In this document: in pieces, positions 35,923-44,774 of the stretch
How positions within the stretch are numbered: position 1 is the first letter of the stretch
Layout: each line of letters starts with the position of its first letter
Assembly: GCA_023421115.1 (NCBI GenBank)
Contig: JAEZUI010000158.1
Span: 37,939-101,938 of the forward strand
Direction: 5' to 3'
DNA length: 64,000 nt
Source of the DNA: Bacillota bacterium
Lineage (GTDB): Bacteria > Bacillota > Clostridia > Acetivibrionales > Acetivibrionaceae
Notes under the pieces: model-generated
What the model saw: the letters and a program-made list of their open reading frames with translations, nothing else
Told to the model about the DNA's origin: nothing
The model's database searches: none
Program-made: the position numbers and the translations under genes

Positions 35923-36630
35923 TCAAAAGCTCTCTAAAATAACCGGTATGCTGCGAATTATGTTAATTTGCCTTTGTTCAACGTCAATTTTACACACATA
36001 AGAAAAGAGATCAACACCTGCCTCTTTAGCATTTCGCAGTGCATTGCCAAATTCCTTGTCTGTTCTGTCATTAGGTCTTATTACATCGGCATCTTCTCTT
36101 TGAATAATAAAGATAACTCCTGCTCCCTTTCCGCTCATTTTAATTTGTGTCAACTCTTCAAGATGCCTTGTGCCTCTTATTGTTGGAGCATCAGGAAAAA
36201 ACGCCTGTCTGCCTTCCACTAGCGTAACACCTTTTACTTCAATATAATATTCATGTTCCCCACCATACAATCCAAAATCAAATCGACTGTTTAGCATAGT
36301 CACTTCACGGTGGATTTTGCAATAGCCACTAAACTGTTCAAAAGCTTTATTTTTCAGAGCCTCGTGTACGATTTTATTGGGGACATTTGCAGAATCGATA
36401 GAAACCCAAATTTCATCCTTTTTCACTAATAATAGTCCAAATTTCGTCTTACGACCCTGTTTGTCATATTTCCTTAAAAGCACCACCGCATTCTCTGTCA
36501 GCAGTTCCCTTAGCCTTCCCGTATTTGGAACATGAACCAGCTCTTGATCACCCTCAATTTCAACCACGGCTTCAAAACGGTTTAATCTTTTGATAAACCG
36601 CCCTTTTACAAGTTCTCCTTCAATATTCAT
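35923..36630 (-). CDS. sfsA: SfsA family DNA-binding protein/nuclease
   Basis: A 235-residue full-length SfsA. Conserved features seen: HVPNTGRLREL, SRFDFGLYG-x-x-HEYYIEVKGVTLVEG and FPDAPTIRGTRHLEEL. The PD-(D/E)xK-like EVKG core is intact. Described in E. coli as a maltose regulator; the family is now often regarded as a nuclease. It is unrelated in function to the neighbouring chaperone module and is probably its own transcript. Confidence 0.9.
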   Translation of the reverse strand: MNIEGELVKGRFIKRLNRFEAVVEIEGDQELVHVPNTGRLRELLTENAVVLLRKYDKQGRKTKFGLLLVKKDEIWVSIDSANVPNKIVHEALKNKAFEQFSGYCKIHREVTMLNSRFDFGLYGGEHEYYIEVKGVTLVEGRQAFFPDAPTIRGTRHLEELTQIKMSGKGAGVIFIIQREDADVIRPNDRTDKEFGNALRNAKEAGVDLFSYVCKIDVEQRQINIIRSIPVILESF

Positions 36631-36676
36631 ATAAAGCTTCCTTCATTAACTATATTTTTTCAAACAATAGGAAAAA

Positions 36677-36859
36677 TCATATCTGTTTTCTCACCGTTAT
36701 ATATTCATCATTAAACCGGAAATATGGACAGTTATCATAGGACTTTCCCATGAATCTGACCATTTCGTCCTCGTCTAAATCCACCTGACAATCATAAATG
36801 TTGCACTCCTCATCAAAAACATAATTAACACAACAATCACAATTTGACTTTCCTTTCAT
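36677..36859 (-). CDS. Small cysteine-rich protein (DUF6472-like)
   Basis: A 60-residue protein with two cysteine groups (CDCC near residues 7-10, later C19, C24 and C44) and the ending CPYFRFNDEYITVRKQI. It matches my memory of the small clostridial DUF6472 family, which pairs CDYC with VNLDEDEM; here VDLDEDEM is present. Probably a metal-binding protein (inference). It lies 17 bp after the vanZ-like gene. Confidence 0.7.
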   Translation of the reverse strand: MKGKSNCDCCVNYVFDEECNIYDCQVDLDEDEMVRFMGKSYDNCPYFRFNDEYITVRKQI

Positions 36860-36875
36860 CGCTAAATCCCTCTAT

Positions 36876-37331
36876 TCATTCTAACTTTTTTTCATATATT
36901 AACGCTGATAGTTTAACTGCAAGCCTCATCATAAAATACCCCATAACTCCCCCAATTACATTCAATATAACATCATCAATATCGCTAATACCCGCTCCTG
37001 AGATATACTGAAAAGTTTCAATAGACAAAGTTGCTGCAAGTACCACAAATAAAACTCTTAAAAACCCTTTTAACTTGCTAAATGCAATAGGTAATAAAAA
37101 ACCCATCGGCACAAAAGCCGCAATATTTCCTGCAATATTCACCAAAATATCCTTCAAATCAGATCTAGTGAGAAATTTAAATATTGTTCTAAATGGAACA
37201 ATATTTATGCTCCTATGAATAACATCCCGTCCATAAGTATGGTCAAAAAAAGTTAAGTATATCAAATATGATAAATATAGAACAAACATAGCCATGCTAA
37301 TATATTTTATTGCTCCTTTATAATTACTCAT
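36876..37331 (-). CDS. VanZ-like membrane protein
   Basis: A 151-residue protein with four predicted helices. VanZ-family motifs: NIVPF near 44-48, NIAGNIAAFVPMGFLLP near 65-81, E-x2-Q near 104-107 and DIDDVILNVIGGVMGY near 116-131. VanZ proteins lower teicoplanin susceptibility, but most genomic members have unknown roles. Divergent from the PHP-dockerin gene. Confidence 0.85.
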   Translation of the reverse strand: MSNYKGAIKYISMAMFVLYLSYLIYLTFFDHTYGRDVIHRSINIVPFRTIFKFLTRSDLKDILVNIAGNIAAFVPMGFLLPIAFSKLKGFLRVLFVVLAATLSIETFQYISGAGISDIDDVILNVIGGVMGYFMMRLAVKLSALIYEKKLE

Positions 37332-37506
37332 AGTAACCTCGTCAAAAAATTAAAATATTCAAGTATATCCTTAAACTAAAAAAATCACCCTATTATAATA
37401 TCACAGTTGAAATGTAAAATAAATTTGTCGTATTGTGAATATAAAATTAAAAAACTTCTATTTTTTTGATATAATGTATTTAAGAATCCTAAAGGAGCAT
37501 AAATAT

Positions 37507-38874
37507 ATGTTTTATCACATAAGAAGAAAAAGTATCACAGCTTTTTTTTGTACAAACCTTTTAACATATTTAATTTTTGGGTTTGCAATTTGTACAAGTG
37601 CAGCAGAAAATCCAAAAGGAACTAAAGTGTACAAAATAATCAATCCCTATGAATCTGTGGATTGGAAATCATTCGGACAGTTTAAAGCATGCTTACATAT
37701 GCATACTAATGAATTTGACGGAAAGTATTTTCCTAAGGAAATGATTGAGGATTGTTATATAAAGGGTTATGATGTAGCAGCAATTACCGATCATAATATT
37801 ACTAATTCTACATGGGACAGAACAGACAAAAATCCTGAAAAATATTTAGCCGCTAAGCGACTAAAAGAAATTAAAACCGGCATTGACAGAAATGGGAGAG
37901 GAATGATTCCAATTCCCTTTTCAACAGAGCAATCGGTATTTGGTCACGTTAATACATACTGGGCTGATTTCTGCGAATCGACGGATGTATCAATAGAGAG
38001 CAAAATAAAAAGATGTGAAGAATTAGGCGGTATTTCACACATAAATCATCCGGGGGGAGATGAGTCGGTCAGATTCTTCTCTTATGAAGGTCAACTTACT
38101 GAAGCAGGTATCGAATATCTTAATGAATACACAAGGTTGTTTCTTGAATATCCATCTTGCGTTGGAATTGAAGCTTTAAATGCAAGATACGGTAACAGAG
38201 AAAGCTTCAAACAAATGTGGGATCATATTCTTATGAATACAATGCCAAACCGCCCTGTCTGGGGATTTTCAAGCGATGACTCCCATTCAGTTGACGAAAC
38301 AGGTTTTAACTCTAATATAATGCTTATGCCCGAAAACACTGAGGAAAACATACGGCATTCTATGGAAAACGGGACATTTTATGCTGTAACATCATTAACA
38401 AATACAATGACTTTTTTAGATTCAAAATCACAGAGTTCTTTTCCCATAATCAACAACATAATTGTTAATCAAGATGAAAACTCCATTACAATTTCAGCAC
38501 AAAACTATGAAATAATTGAGTGGATTGCAGACTGTAGGGTTATTGCTACCGGTGATAGTATTGATCTGAACTACTACGAAGATTGTGTTGACAACTACAT
38601 AAGAGCACAATTAAAAGGACCAGAAGGACTTAGTTTAACCCAACCTTTTGGTATAATTGAAAAAACTCAACCCCTAATTGGTGATATTGATAATAACGGT
38701 AAAATAGATTCAATAGATTTTGCACAGTTAAGAAAGCAGATACTCGGTTTTAGCGGAGTAATGTTAACCGCAGAACAAATATCAATTGCAGATGTGGACA
38801 GGAATGGAGAACTTAATTCAATTGACTTTGCATATATGAGATTATATCTTCTAGGTGTGATTAAGAGTTTTTAG
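37507..38874 (+). CDS. Secreted PHP-domain phosphoesterase-like protein with C-terminal type I dockerin
   Basis: Start at ATG 37507 behind AAAGGAG; the upstream in-frame GTG at 37435 would precede a -10-like TATAAT at 37470. This gives 455 residues. Signal peptide about 1-32. The PHP domain shows metal-binding motifs HMHTNEFDG, ITDHN, HINHPGGDE and SSDDSHS. A beta-rich linker follows, then a dockerin (last 65 residues) with two calcium loops, DIDNNGKIDSID and DVDRNGELNSID. Positions 10-11 of both loops are Ser-Ile. The dockerin should dock the enzyme on a cellulosome scaffoldin. Its stop codon lies within the left end of a repeat. Confidence 0.9.
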   Translation: MFYHIRRKSITAFFCTNLLTYLIFGFAICTSAAENPKGTKVYKIINPYESVDWKSFGQFKACLHMHTNEFDGKYFPKEMIEDCYIKGYDVAAITDHNITNSTWDRTDKNPEKYLAAKRLKEIKTGIDRNGRGMIPIPFSTEQSVFGHVNTYWADFCESTDVSIESKIKRCEELGGISHINHPGGDESVRFFSYEGQLTEAGIEYLNEYTRLFLEYPSCVGIEALNARYGNRESFKQMWDHILMNTMPNRPVWGFSSDDSHSVDETGFNSNIMLMPENTEENIRHSMENGTFYAVTSLTNTMTFLDSKSQSSFPIINNIIVNQDENSITISAQNYEIIEWIADCRVIATGDSIDLNYYEDCVDNYIRAQLKGPEGLSLTQPFGIIEKTQPLIGDIDNNGKIDSIDFAQLRKQILGFSGVMLTAEQISIADVDRNGELNSIDFAYMRLYLLGVIKSF

Positions 38875-38996
38875 GTTATTCCCAAAAATAACTGGTCAAT
38901 GGGTGTTTCAAAAAAAGCTGATTTACATTTTTTGCGTTGCAAAATAATGTTCCTATGTTTGAAGCTTTATAGCTTCATTGTTGGGTTTGAACTATA
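38871..38996 (+). repeat. Structured interspersed repeat, copy 1
   Basis: About 126 bp beginning TTAGGT and sharing long blocks with copies at 45053-45215 (inverted) and 50686-50813: AATAACTGGTCAATGGGTG, GATTTACATTTTTT and GCAAAATAATGTTCC. A hairpin TGAAGCT-TTAT-AGCTTCA is at 38960-38977. The first bases contain the stop codon of the PHP-dockerin gene. Confidence 0.85.
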
Positions 38997-39072
38997 CTCA
39001 ATAATAAAATAGTAATCAACAAAATCTAAGTAATCCAAATAATACGTTTACAGATACTAGGAGGAAATTTGT

Positions 39073-39918
39073 GTGAATTGTGAATCTTACCAACCAGACT
39101 CATCATATATTAAAGCATATAAAAGCAAAATTGTTGAGGTTGGAAATCCTTTTCTTGAACTTACAAAATACAAAAAACACGAAATATTAAATATGGACAT
39201 TAATTATATTTTACAGAAATTATTAAGACTTAATAATGAAATTACCGAGTTAGAAAAAAAACAAGATAGCTACTATATTTATACTAAAGACCTTGATGTA
39301 AGAGAAGTACAAATTATCATTAACACTGAAAGAGATGAAATATTAGTATTTTTTAAAGAGGTATTGTATTCAAGGCTTGATATTGTTTATCTTACAAGTT
39401 CAATTATCGAATGTATAAAACCTTTTGCAGGACAAAAAGGAGTTAATCTTGAATTCAGTTCAAATAAAATAAGTAAATTTACGGCAATAGACATAGATAA
39501 GTACGAACAAATATTATTTAACCTTTTGTCAAATGCCATTAAATTTACACCATCCGGTAAATCAGTATGTGTTCACTTAACTATCAAAAATACAAAGGCT
39601 GTAATTTCAGTTATAGATGAGGGTATAGGAATAGCAAAAGAGAAACATGATTATATTTTTGAACGCTTCGGACAAGTAGATGGTTCACTGACAAGACAGT
39701 CCGAAGGTACAGGGATTGGTTTGTCATTAGTAAAATCAATCATTGAAGCTCTAAAAGGTACAATTTCTCTCAAGAGCGAAGTTGGTAATGGGAGTACTTT
39801 TACTTTTACAATTCCAATAAAAATAATAAAAACAGTAAGCAATCCAAACTTTAAAGGTGAATTAGGTTATCAAGTAATGCAATCTGCTGCAATACAACTT
39901 TCAGATATATATTTGTAA
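39073..39918 (+). CDS. Histidine-kinase-like ATPase protein lacking a HisKA domain
   Basis: A 281-residue soluble protein starting at GTG behind AGGAGG. Residues about 5-110 look like a PAS-type sensor (VGNPFLELTKYKKHEIL). The HATPase_c domain is about 115-255, with N box LLSNAIKFTP, G1 DEGIGIA, F box IFERFGQ and G2 GTGIGLSLVKSI. The helical dimerisation domain with the phosphoacceptor His, expected between them, is missing. About 30 residues follow the ATPase domain. It may act as an anti-sigma-like or accessory kinase, or be a remnant. No response regulator adjoins. Confidence 0.75.
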   Translation: MNCESYQPDSSYIKAYKSKIVEVGNPFLELTKYKKHEILNMDINYILQKLLRLNNEITELEKKQDSYYIYTKDLDVREVQIIINTERDEILVFFKEVLYSRLDIVYLTSSIIECIKPFAGQKGVNLEFSSNKISKFTAIDIDKYEQILFNLLSNAIKFTPSGKSVCVHLTIKNTKAVISVIDEGIGIAKEKHDYIFERFGQVDGSLTRQSEGTGIGLSLVKSIIEALKGTISLKSEVGNGSTFTFTIPIKIIKTVSNPNFKGELGYQVMQSAAIQLSDIYL

Positions 39919-40015
39919 GGTTATTTACAACAACTCAGCAATTGACATTTAAAAATATCACAGCATGCTCATTATTACTATGTCGATTTAATGCTAATTT
40001 AATTATTACCCTTAA

Positions 40016-40045
40016 TTGCATATCTACCATTATTTATGATAAAAT
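40016..40045 (+). promoter_or_regulatory. Candidate promoter of nagB
   Basis: TTGCAT (40016-40021), 18-bp spacer, TAAAAT (40040-40045), about 40 nt before the start codon, with TGGAGG as the ribosome site. Confidence 0.5.
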
Positions 40046-40084
40046 CATATCAGTTTCAGATCGAAACAGAAATGGAGGAAGTTT

Positions 40085-40894
40085 ATGAATATTGTAATTA
40101 GGGAAAATTATGAACAAATGAGTAAACATGCTGCTGAAGTTATAGCCTCATATGTAAAATCAAAACCGGATTGTGTACTAGGATTAGCTACAGGGAGTAC
40201 CCCAATCGGTACATACCAGGAACTTATCAAATTGTATAACAACGGACTCGATTTTTCACAGGTAAAAACTTTCAACCTTGACGAGTATCTTGGAATAGGT
40301 ATAAATCTTGATAAACCTTATAATGAAGACCAAAGTTATGCAAGGTTTATGTATGAGGAACTACTCAAGCATATAAATATAAAAAAGGAAAACACTCTTG
40401 TTCCAAATGGCTTATCAAAAGACCCGGAAAACTTCTGCAAGTGGTATGAAGAAGAAATTAAAAAGGCCGGCGGTATTGACCTTCAACTTCTCGGTATAGG
40501 CGGGGACGGTCACTGGGCATTCAATGAACCTGGTTCATCACTTCAATCAAGAACAAGAGTAGAGCCGCTTACCCAACAAACCTTAGATGACAATTATGAA
40601 AGTTTCTATAAAAAAGCAGGATTTTCAAGAGATGATATGCCTCGTTTTGCGATAACAATGGGGATAGGCACCATTCTTGAAGCAAGAAATATTTTAATGA
40701 TTGCCAATGGCGAAAAGAAGGCTTCTGTCGTTGCTAAAGCAATTGAAGGCCCCATAACTTCTCAAATCACTTCTTCTGCAATACAACTCCACAGCGGAAA
40801 AGTAACAGTAGTTCTTGATGAAGGTGCAGCTTCAAAGCTTAATAACCTTGATCATTACAGACACGTTGAGAAGCTTATGAGAGAATTTATGTAA
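40085..40894 (+). CDS. nagB: Glucosamine-6-phosphate deaminase
   Basis: A 269-residue protein of normal family length (about 240-270). Motifs: LATGSTPIGTY (phosphate binding), FNLDEYLG (catalytic Asp), GIGGDGHWAFNEPGSS (Asp/His/Glu relay) and SRTRV. It converts GlcN-6-P to fructose-6-P and ammonia, the reverse of GlmS encoded 3 kb away. No nagA or transporter is next to it. Transcription ends at the 40916-40955 hairpin. Confidence 0.93.
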   Translation: MNIVIRENYEQMSKHAAEVIASYVKSKPDCVLGLATGSTPIGTYQELIKLYNNGLDFSQVKTFNLDEYLGIGINLDKPYNEDQSYARFMYEELLKHINIKKENTLVPNGLSKDPENFCKWYEEEIKKAGGIDLQLLGIGGDGHWAFNEPGSSLQSRTRVEPLTQQTLDDNYESFYKKAGFSRDDMPRFAITMGIGTILEARNILMIANGEKKASVVAKAIEGPITSQITSSAIQLHSGKVTVVLDEGAASKLNNLDHYRHVEKLMREFM

Positions 40895-40915
40895 TTCTAA
40901 AAAAGCTTTGCAATT

Positions 40916-40955
40916 GCCATTTCAAAAAATTTTGATTTACATTTTTTGAAATGGC
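40916..40955. terminator. Strong bidirectional terminator derived from the interspersed repeat
   Basis: GCCATTTCAAAAAAT (40916-40930) pairs perfectly with ATTTTTTGAAATGGC (40941-40955): a 15-bp stem with a 10-nt loop between convergent nagB and the next minus gene. CAATTGCC, TTTCAAAAAA and GATTTACATTTTTT match the repeat family. Confidence 0.85.
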
Positions 40956-40959
40956 TTAT

Positions 40960-41859
40960 TTAAAATATTTCTTCACTTTCTTCTTTTGTATAAAAGTATT
41001 TTGTGAACTCTTCTTCGAAGAGTTCATATTCATTTTCAAGCAAATATTTGAAAGCTGCTTCACTGTGCATAATAGCCTCATTTTCAAGCTTTGACAATTT
41101 TTCAGGAATACTTTTTTCAACGAGCATATTTTTTACAGCATCAAAAATTTCATGACTTCCATAGAGAAAAATTCCTTCATGAAGAATCTTTGAGGCTACC
41201 ATAGCTTTAAAATCGTTAAACTCCATCTGCTCAAACGCTTTCGAGATATCTTTAATAATATAATCAATCTCCTCCATATACCCAGGATTTTTTATAAGAA
41301 ATCCTTTTTCCTTATATATTAAAAGGTCAAGACCTTTGAGAAGACCTTCAGATAGATTTCTTGAAATCACAATTATGTCAAGGTCTGAACCTTTTACCAA
41401 TTTACCCGATGATGATTCAGGTCTAAGTTCCGAGTGAGCCATATTATATACCACATCCCCTGCAATCATAAAACAGATATTGCTTTTTATTTTCTCAGAA
41501 TCCTCTAGTGAATCAACAATTTTTGATACCGTATTATATGCCAATTCATATTTTCTCTTGCTAATAAGTTTTACCCTTTGGTGAAGGGCCTCAGCTTTAC
41601 TCTCAATTTCATCAATATCCTTATTTAGTCCTACTACTGTATAAGTAAGAAATTCTCTCATAATTGACGGGGAAAGTCTAGCGTAACCTTCAATCTTTTT
41701 GTCAAGACGCAAATATTTTTTTCCGAATACTTTTGTTGTAATTTCATCGGATTTATAACAAACCCTCCACAAGGACAATTCATCAATACCTGTTTTCTCA
41801 TAGAGCTCTTTTCCGGTTAAGGGTCCTTCTTTTTCAATAAGCTTAATAAGATTTTCCAT
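40960..41859 (-). CDS. Helix-turn-helix plus nucleotidyltransferase-like protein, function unknown
   Basis: Start at ATG 41859 (299 residues); a GTG four codons upstream is possible. N-terminal residues 1-60 look like a winged helix (GPLTGKELYEKTGIDELSLWRVC). A central region (about 130-165) has KGSDLDIIVIS, like the G-S-x-L-D-x-D core of polymerase-beta-type nucleotidyltransferases, though the leading GS motif is not canonical. The C-terminus is helical and acidic. It could modify a protein or RNA, or be an antitoxin-like enzyme. It is 45 bp downstream of the beta-helix gene. Confidence 0.55.
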   Translation of the reverse strand: MENLIKLIEKEGPLTGKELYEKTGIDELSLWRVCYKSDEITTKVFGKKYLRLDKKIEGYARLSPSIMREFLTYTVVGLNKDIDEIESKAEALHQRVKLISKRKYELAYNTVSKIVDSLEDSEKIKSNICFMIAGDVVYNMAHSELRPESSSGKLVKGSDLDIIVISRNLSEGLLKGLDLLIYKEKGFLIKNPGYMEEIDYIIKDISKAFEQMEFNDFKAMVASKILHEGIFLYGSHEIFDAVKNMLVEKSIPEKLSKLENEAIMHSEAAFKYLLENEYELFEEEFTKYFYTKEESEEIF

Positions 41860-41904
41860 AATTGATTTCACCGATCATCTTTAAATTTTTGTAAATATAT
41901 TAAC

Positions 41905-42570
41905 CTATTTTTCAACGATATCAACAATATCTCCTTGCTTTTTATATATTGAGTTTTCTGAAACATACCCTCTAACCATAGATAGCGGATAAACAATACT
42001 GTTTCTTCCTAAAACAGTTCCAGGATTCATAACAGAATTACATCCAACTTCTACATTATCTCCAATAATTGCTCCAAATTTCTTTAATCCTGTTTTGATT
42101 TTACCATCTGTTGTTGATATTGTAACCAATGTCTTGTTTGATTTCACATTAGATGTGATTGCACCTGCTCCTGTATGGGCTTTGTAGCCTAAAATCGAGT
42201 CACCTATATAGTTATAATGAGGGACTTGCACTTTATTAAAAAGTATTACATTTTTAAGTTCGGTAGAATTTCCTACTACTACATTTTCTCCTACAATGGC
42301 ATTTCCTCTTATATATGCACAATGCCTGATTTCAGCACCCTTACATATTATCGCAGGACCATTAATATTAGCACTAGGTGCTACTTTTGCATGTTTTGAC
42401 ACCCACACATTTTCAGCTGTTTGGTAAAAATCCTCAGGAGATAATCCTTTTCCGAGTTCTTTAATGAATTCGCCTATTCTCGGCAATACCTCCCATGGAT
42501 ATTCAACTCCATTAAAAATATCCTTTGCGATTGTTTCTGATAGATTAAGTAAATTTTCTACTTTTAGCAT
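41905..42570 (-). CDS. Left-handed beta-helix transferase-like protein (GlmU C-terminal type)
   Basis: Start at ATG 42570, behind AGGAGG (221 residues); the frame opens further to 42630. An N-terminal helical part (1-65) precedes hexapeptide repeats (about 70-210) such as VAPSANINGPAIICKGAEI and AIVGENVVVGNSTELKN. The fold is that of GlmU or sugar O/N-acyltransferases. Clostridial homologues are often called UDP-N-acetylglucosamine pyrophosphorylase, but no nucleotidyltransferase domain is present. Position right after glmS suggests a step in UDP-GlcNAc supply (inference). Confidence 0.7.
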   Translation of the reverse strand: MLKVENLLNLSETIAKDIFNGVEYPWEVLPRIGEFIKELGKGLSPEDFYQTAENVWVSKHAKVAPSANINGPAIICKGAEIRHCAYIRGNAIVGENVVVGNSTELKNVILFNKVQVPHYNYIGDSILGYKAHTGAGAITSNVKSNKTLVTISTTDGKIKTGLKKFGAIIGDNVEVGCNSVMNPGTVLGRNSIVYPLSMVRGYVSENSIYKKQGDIVDIVEK

Positions 42571-42613
42571 AAACATCCTCCTAATAACAATTTTTAGTTG
42601 CTCATATTTTTTT

Positions 42614-44437
42614 CTATTCAACGGTAACACTCTTGGCTAAATTCCTTGGCTTATCAACATCACAGCCTTTCTGTATTGCCATATAGTATGCAAACAGTTG
42701 AAGCGGAGTAACTGCTGCTATAGGGGCAATCAGTGAATCAACATCAGGAATTGTAAATACAACATCAGCTGCTTTCGCTACCTGTTGGTTGCTTTCCTTT
42801 GCAATTGCGAGAACAGTCGCACCTCTTGCCTTGACTTCTCTGATATTACTGATCATCTTATCCATCAAATTATCCTGTGTCATTGGACAGATGACTAAAG
42901 TTCCCTCTTCAATAAGTGCTATGGTCCCGTGTTTCAATTCCCCTCCAGCATATGCTTCCGAATGTATATATGAAATCTCCTTAAGTTTGAGTGAGCCCTC
43001 CATAGAAAGTGCATAATCAAAGCCTCTTCCTATAAAAAATATGCTTTTTGCATTGTAATGTTCCGATGCAAACTTTTGAATTACTTCTTTATTTTCAAGT
43101 ATATTTTCTATGGCTTTAGGAATATTTATCAGCTCTTCTATAATTCTTTTATAAAACACTTCATCTACCTGACCTTTTTTCATTGCAAAGTCAAGTGCAA
43201 TAAGGTATAGAGCCGAAAGCTGTGTATTATAAGCCTTTGTTGATGCAACCGCTATTTCAGGGCCTGCCCAAGTGTATAGTACATCATCGGAATCTCTAGC
43301 TATGGAGCTTCCCACAACATTTACAATGGACAATACCCGGGCACCTTTTTTCTTTGCTTCTCTTAGGGCAAACAATGTGTCAAGTGTTTCACCCGATTGG
43401 CTTATAATTATAACAAGGTTTTTGCCGTTTATAAGTGGATCTCTATAACGGAATTCCGATGCAACATCAACTTCAACAGGAATCCTTGCGAGCTTTTCAA
43501 GCAAATATTTACCTACAACTCCCGCATGATAAGCTGTACCACATGCAACAATATATATCTTTTCAATTTTCTCTAAATCCTCGGAAGTTATATTGATATT
43601 GTCAAGAGATATTTTACCGTCTTTAATCCTCGGATTTATAGTATCCCGGATAACCTTCGGCTCTTCAAACATTTCCTTCATCATAAAATGTTCGTAACCC
43701 GATTTTTCTGCCGAACTTACATCCCAGTTTACTTTAAATATCTCTTTCTTTACTTCTACCCCGTGGTTATTAAACACTTTTACATTATCACTGCTGAGCA
43801 CAACTATCTCTTTATCCTCAAGAATATATACATCTCTAGTATATTCCAAAATTGCAGGTATATCCGATGCTATGAAGTTTTCCTTATCCCCAAGACCTAC
43901 AACTAAAGGACTGTCCTTCCTTGCTGCCACAAACTTGTCACCACAGTCACTGCATATTACTCCTAATGCGTATGACCCCTCAACCTCGTTAATTGAATTA
44001 ATAACTGCTTCAACTATATTTCCTCTGTAATGATGCTCAATCAAATGTGCAAAAACTTCCGTGTCGGTATCGGAAATAAATTGGTATCCCTTTGCTTGAA
44101 GCGATTCTTTTAATTCAATATAATTTTCGATAATGCCATTATGCACTACAGCAATTTTACCGGAATTACTTACATGCGGGTGAGAATTTAAATCATTTGG
44201 CTCACCATGAGTAGCCCATCTGGTATGTCCTATACCTATAGCTCCCCTCGGCATATCTTCATTAACTTTGTCTTCTAAAATAGCTAGCCTTCCTTTGCTT
44301 TTAACGACCTTAATATTATTATCTTCAAAAATTGCAACACCTGCTGAGTCATAACCTCTATATTCGAGTTTCTTTAAACCGTTTATTAATATGGGTGCAG
44401 CCATACTGTTACCTATATATCCAACTATTCCACACAT
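42614..44437 (-). CDS. glmS: Glutamine-fructose-6-phosphate aminotransferase (isomerising)
   Basis: Start at ATG 44437 so that Cys follows Met directly (CGIVGYIG), the N-terminal nucleophile of class II glutaminases; an upstream start at 44446 would bury it. 607 residues. The glutaminase domain covers 1-230 (HTRWATHGEPN, GSYALG). Two SIS domains have SQSGETLDT and GRGFDYALSMEGSLKLKEISYIH, and the C-terminal loop is DKPRNLAKSVTVE. It makes GlcN-6-P, the first step to UDP-GlcNAc. Expression is controlled by the glmS ribozyme at 44775-44949. Confidence 0.95.
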   Translation of the reverse strand: MCGIVGYIGNSMAAPILINGLKKLEYRGYDSAGVAIFEDNNIKVVKSKGRLAILEDKVNEDMPRGAIGIGHTRWATHGEPNDLNSHPHVSNSGKIAVVHNGIIENYIELKESLQAKGYQFISDTDTEVFAHLIEHHYRGNIVEAVINSINEVEGSYALGVICSDCGDKFVAARKDSPLVVGLGDKENFIASDIPAILEYTRDVYILEDKEIVVLSSDNVKVFNNHGVEVKKEIFKVNWDVSSAEKSGYEHFMMKEMFEEPKVIRDTINPRIKDGKISLDNINITSEDLEKIEKIYIVACGTAYHAGVVGKYLLEKLARIPVEVDVASEFRYRDPLINGKNLVIIISQSGETLDTLFALREAKKKGARVLSIVNVVGSSIARDSDDVLYTWAGPEIAVASTKAYNTQLSALYLIALDFAMKKGQVDEVFYKRIIEELINIPKAIENILENKEVIQKFASEHYNAKSIFFIGRGFDYALSMEGSLKLKEISYIHSEAYAGGELKHGTIALIEEGTLVICPMTQDNLMDKMISNIREVKARGATVLAIAKESNQQVAKAADVVFTIPDVDSLIAPIAAVTPLQLFAYYMAIQKGCDVDKPRNLAKSVTVE

Positions 44438-44774
44438 TTTAACCACTCCATTATATTATTTTAAATATATATACCTTTAAGAACACAAGCTTTTATGAGA
44501 ATAATAGTAATCTGATATAAAACTCCAAAATACCTTTTGAGCAGATGGTATTTTGAAAAGATATAACTTTTCTGTTTTTGATAACAAAAAACAGAAGCTT
44601 TATATTTCACAAAAAAATACTGTATTTTATGACGGTAATTTGCAACACGATACATTCAAACAAAATACCTTAAATAAACATAAATATGCACACTAATAAA
44701 ACCTACGCAACATTTTTTTAAACGCTGTTATGCATAATATGATTTAAAAGCTTGTTGAATTGAGTTATTTGAAC
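44438..44774 (-). other. Long glmS leader between ribozyme and start codon
   Basis: About 335 nt of AT-rich leader without a credible ORF. Two hairpins: CAAAATACC/GGTATTTTG (about 44529-44558) and TTCTGTTTTT/AAAAACAGAA (about 44570-44596). The usual spacing is far shorter. A GGAGTGG ribosome site precedes the ATG. Confidence 0.6.

Noticed and set aside
44461..44655. 64-codon minus ORF in the glmS leader
   Set aside because: It overlies two hairpins in AT-rich leader RNA, has no ribosome site and an unlikely composition rich in Tyr, Ile and Lys.
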